Assembly: GCA_002397155.1 (NCBI GenBank)
Contig: DGZR01000002.1
Coordinates: 8,403-25,283 of the forward strand
From: Firmicutes bacterium UBA4975
Lineage (GTDB): Bacteria > Bacillota > Proteinivoracia > UBA4975
DNA: 16,881 bases
Reading direction: 5' to 3'
Positions 15,401 to 16,881 of the stretch are shown here, in pieces. How positions within the stretch are numbered: the first letter of the stretch is position 1; each line of letters opens with the position of its first letter. Position numbers and translations under genes: made by a program. Below the pieces are notes generated by a model. The model was not told where the DNA came from and did not search any database. It was given only the letters and a program-made list of their open reading frames with translations.

Positions 15401-15783
15401 AATTCGACCTCATCTCCACTGATGAGGAGGGCAACGAGACCCGGCTCAGCAAGATGCTCAACAAGCGCTCTGGCGGCGAGACCCAAAACCCCTTTTACGT
15501 AGCCGTTCTCGCTTCTTTCGCCCATGTTTACCGGACCAGGATGCAGGGCTACAACGATACTGCTCGCCTCATCGTCTTTGACGAGGCCTTTAATAAGATG
15601 GACCACCAGCGCATCCAAGAAAGCATCAAATTGGCCAAACGGCTGGGTTTGCAACTGGTCATCTCCGCTCCCACAGAAAAGGTGGCGGATATCGTGCCCC
15701 TGGTGGACCGCACCCTCATCGTCCTTCGGACTAAGGCGGGGACTAGCGTCCGCTCCTTCGATCCCCAGGCGCTGGAGAGATGA
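12472..15783 (+). CDS. jetC: Wadjet defence protein JetC (SMC/MukB-like ATPase)
   Basis: A 1103-residue SMC-type motor. The N-terminal head has Walker A GKNASGKST (G30-T38) preceded by NWHYLDHE. Charged coiled-coil stretches occupy about residues 230-350 and 430-470. A small hinge-like segment follows at about 475-565 (IFCDLLEIAEEGWQNAIEGY). Returning coils lie at about 630-710 and 780-905. The C-terminal head carries the signature RSGGETQ (R999-Q1005) and Walker B LIVFDEAFNKMD (L1033-D1044, D1037/E1038 catalytic). All ATPase motifs are intact. In Wadjet, JetABC is thought to extrude DNA loops and present small circular DNA to JetD. The short hinge and MukB-like Walker B separate it from housekeeping Smc and SbcC. 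The gene overlaps jetB by 14 bases, with GGAGG six bases before its ATG. Confidence 0.93.
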   Translation: MKLLKRFLLINWHYLDHELLELENVNFLTGKNASGKSTIIDAIQLLFLGDTNEHYFNKAANERSRRTLRGYLRCEVGDDGESGSRYRRTGDFSSYLVGEFMDTEKRRPFCLGIVFDSYSDDKHEYRYFTLDSPLPDNHFLRNNVPMSIRDCQAWCKNQNLRATFFETNKRYREELLGRLGGLRDKYFKLFRKAVPFAPTNDIEEFISEFVCDETSTVNIADMQQNIRVYRDLEFQAEKVQVSITALRGIEEAWQKWELERIRLLEQQFLFDRAEKQGLLDELEKTKAELLRLQDTLAALEKEEEVLARAKIEKDALIVDLKAEIEASDIRLKEKNLQSRLESLREKLKENGKARQRLVKNLREHWVNWTELARVARRLLPETEATAHAVLAILTAWAGPLDREEFSPVLAELPQAEALARDLADRLRDRHRQLEIQRAELAEAERALQEKIQRLEEGIKPFDPRLEKLRDLIQEQVPGSNPRIFCDLLEIAEEGWQNAIEGYLHSQKFYLLVEPAAFIPALRVYDREKDNYHLHSFGLVDVEKLLARELKVQPGSLAQYVQAQDRQARALADYLLGRVIGCPQVEEIRNHEIAITPGCMLYQNYVARQLDPRRYQDPFIGKQSLTRQIENAKGDLARLAGERELLQAQLADFSGIPLFIPAGNTLERYREDAVLAAAIPGLEAAERELADELAALDLTWLARQQERVRVLVSESGELQMRIMQNSRRAGAAQAGIKSAEDRIPALAFRCQEEQTKIEETYERDWLEETGEPRFYQELARLKSAEAIKNNFSSQLARTKSQADKSFGALKDLREEYNRVNHLSLDSESPDNTPFADELAKLEETYLREYQEKISEARQRAERQFREDFISKLRNNIESAQQQLDEINKTLKNIPFGQERYRFKVQPGKGKRKFYDMIMDDLLLQGRDLFSGAFQDKHREALDDLFRRIVPEDYLFNGDARTELEKNLEEFTDYRKYLEFDLISTDEEGNETRLSKMLNKRSGGETQNPFYVAVLASFAHVYRTRMQGYNDTARLIVFDEAFNKMDHQRIQESIKLAKRLGLQLVISAPTEKVADIVPLVDRTLIVLRTKAGTSVRSFDPQALER

Positions 15784-15784
15784 C

Positions 15785-16881
15785 ATGAACATCAAAAAGG
15801 AGATCCTCGACCAACTCCTGGACAAGTATGAAAACAGCGTCCATTTTAAAGAAGAGGCCAAGGTCAACCGTCGCATAATCCTGCCCCTCAAACCGCCCCT
15901 TTACGATATTGAGAACATCAGCAAAAAGAGGGCGGTGCACATGGTGTTGGAGGAATTGGTGGGCAAGGAGCTGGTGGCCGTCCAATGGGTTTGGGGCGCC
16001 CCAAATCACATCGCCCGGCATGTTCAACTAAACCTGGACAAGGTCGACCTGGCCTATGAGGAGATAAACCGGCCGGACAAAAAGTCTGCCCTAGCTTTTT
16101 TAAGTGAGCTGTGCCAAGCCAAGGAGGGAGACCCGGACTGGCTCAAAGCTTTTCGGGACCAGACCGGGGCGTATGTCGAAACCAAGTACAAAATCCCTCC
16201 TGGCCTGCCCGCCGAAGGGGAAAAGCAGCAGCACCTTTTCCTTGCCCTGGAGGCCATTGCCCGCCTGAACGGGGAGGAGGTCCTGGAGCGGATTTTTAGC
16301 AAGAGGCTCTTTCGGGACAGCAAGTACTTCGAGACCCATCTCCGAGGGAAAATCGCTGCCATTCTCGGCCATTTCAAACTGGGCACCGGGGATTTAGGCC
16401 CCGACGAAGTCCTACAGGAAGCAGGGCTCCTCCGTTCCACCGATGAGCTCCTGTTTACCGGACCCATCGCCATCCGGGTAGATGGCCGGGTCATCGATTT
16501 TACCCCCCTAAAGTACGGAGCGGCCATCGGGGCCAGGACCGTGCCGGAGCTGGAGATTGAGGAGCTAGGGGTCGCTACCGTCATCACCATTGAGAACAAG
16601 GCCAGTTACCGGGAATACTGCAGCCAGATGGACGACAAGACCCTGGCCCTCTATATAGCGGGATTTCCCAGCCCGATGAAAAGGCTTTTCCTGCGGAAAT
16701 TATCTGAGTGTGGGCAAAAAAATAACCCCACTGCCAGGTTCCTCCACTGGGGAGATATCGACTTGGGCGGGTTCAGGATCTTCAGGTGCCTTAAAGATGA
16801 GGTCCCGACTCTTGAGCCATACCTGATGGACCGGAACACTCTGCTGGCGAATAGGGAGCAGTGCCAACCCCTGGCCAGGGG
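15785..16881 (+). CDS. jetD: Wadjet nuclease JetD (Toprim), 3' end outside window
   Basis: The frame is open from ATG 15785, one base after the jetC stop and behind GGAGAG (15774-15779), to the window edge (365 codons). The C-terminal part matches the JetD/DUF2220 Toprim domain: VITIENKASY carries the conserved Glu (E270) and HWGDIDLGGFRIF carries the DxD pair (D324, D326), as in topoisomerase VI A/Spo11 metal sites. The N-terminal half, rich in charged and aromatic residues, is the arm/DUF3322-like region that contacts the SMC complex. The expected role is cleavage of plasmid DNA after JetABC recognises its size or topology. All visible catalytic residues are intact; the end of the gene cannot be seen. 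Confidence 0.9.
   Translation, partial: MNIKKEILDQLLDKYENSVHFKEEAKVNRRIILPLKPPLYDIENISKKRAVHMVLEELVGKELVAVQWVWGAPNHIARHVQLNLDKVDLAYEEINRPDKKSALAFLSELCQAKEGDPDWLKAFRDQTGAYVETKYKIPPGLPAEGEKQQHLFLALEAIARLNGEEVLERIFSKRLFRDSKYFETHLRGKIAAILGHFKLGTGDLGPDEVLQEAGLLRSTDELLFTGPIAIRVDGRVIDFTPLKYGAAIGARTVPELEIEELGVATVITIENKASYREYCSQMDDKTLALYIAGFPSPMKRLFLRKLSECGQKNNPTARFLHWGDIDLGGFRIFRCLKDEVPTLEPYLMDRNTLLANREQCQPLAR

Noticed and set aside
12472..15783. JetC considered as housekeeping SbcC, Smc or MukB
   Set aside because: Gene context with JetA, JetB and a Toprim JetD, the small hinge and the length of about 1100 residues all fit Wadjet better.
15136..15891. 251-codon minus-strand frame opposite jetC/jetD
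   Set aside because: It is antisense to the JetC C-terminal head with its signature and Walker B motifs; no recognisable domain.

Overview
The window looks like chromosome from a fairly GC-rich Gram-positive anaerobe of the Clostridia/Peptococcaceae type. This rests on strong GGAGG-type ribosome sites, GTG and TTG starts, lipoprotein signals, a Firmicute-style murJ and popT, a type II-like Wadjet operon, and scattered 'TGTGTCAGG...CCTGACACA' palindromes of a kind seen in Clostridia. This is inference from gene style; no rRNA or marker gene is present.

Layout. At 1-270 is the C-terminal end of an unidentified plus-strand gene, which meets the minus-strand pair murJ (lipid II flippase) and a GH3 beta-N-acetylhexosaminidase-like lipoprotein (nagZ-like). 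Two terminators lie back to back between them (306-366). Further right on the minus strand are two poorly known genes: a membrane protein with two predicted helices (3509-4618), and a protein at 4885-5859 whose sequence pattern recalls the beta-sandwich domain of copper amine oxidases without the catalytic residues. A small plus-strand PsbP/DcrB-like lipoprotein (6094-6579) then converges on a gamma-glutamyltransferase lacking a signal peptide (6594-8126, minus). After a divergent region come an MFS exporter (8282-9502) and a DUF368/PopT undecaprenyl-phosphate transporter (9536-10339).

The main discovery is at 10472-16881: a tightly packed four-gene operon, jetA-jetB-jetC-jetD, of the Wadjet anti-plasmid/SMC defence family. 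Its genes overlap by 20 and 14 bases or are one base apart. JetA (kleisin-like), JetB (KITE/MukE-like) and JetC (SMC/MukB-like ATPase with Walker A, signature and Walker B motifs) would form a loop-extruding complex. JetD carries a Toprim-type nuclease site (E270, D324/D326) and would cut the circular DNA that the complex recognises. JetD is open at the right edge of the window. JetA resembles the DUF5716 form, which points to type II rather than the well-studied type I.

A 28-base palindromic repeat occurs in four copies: a diverged one near 3402 and three identical ones at 8159, 10316 and 10367. The last two form a perfect inverted pair immediately upstream of the Wadjet operon, and the copy at 10316 supplies the end of the popT reading frame. 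Two steps of the cell-wall lipid-carrier cycle (MurJ export of lipid II and PopT return of undecaprenyl phosphate) are encoded in the same neighbourhood, next to a wall-sugar hydrolase.
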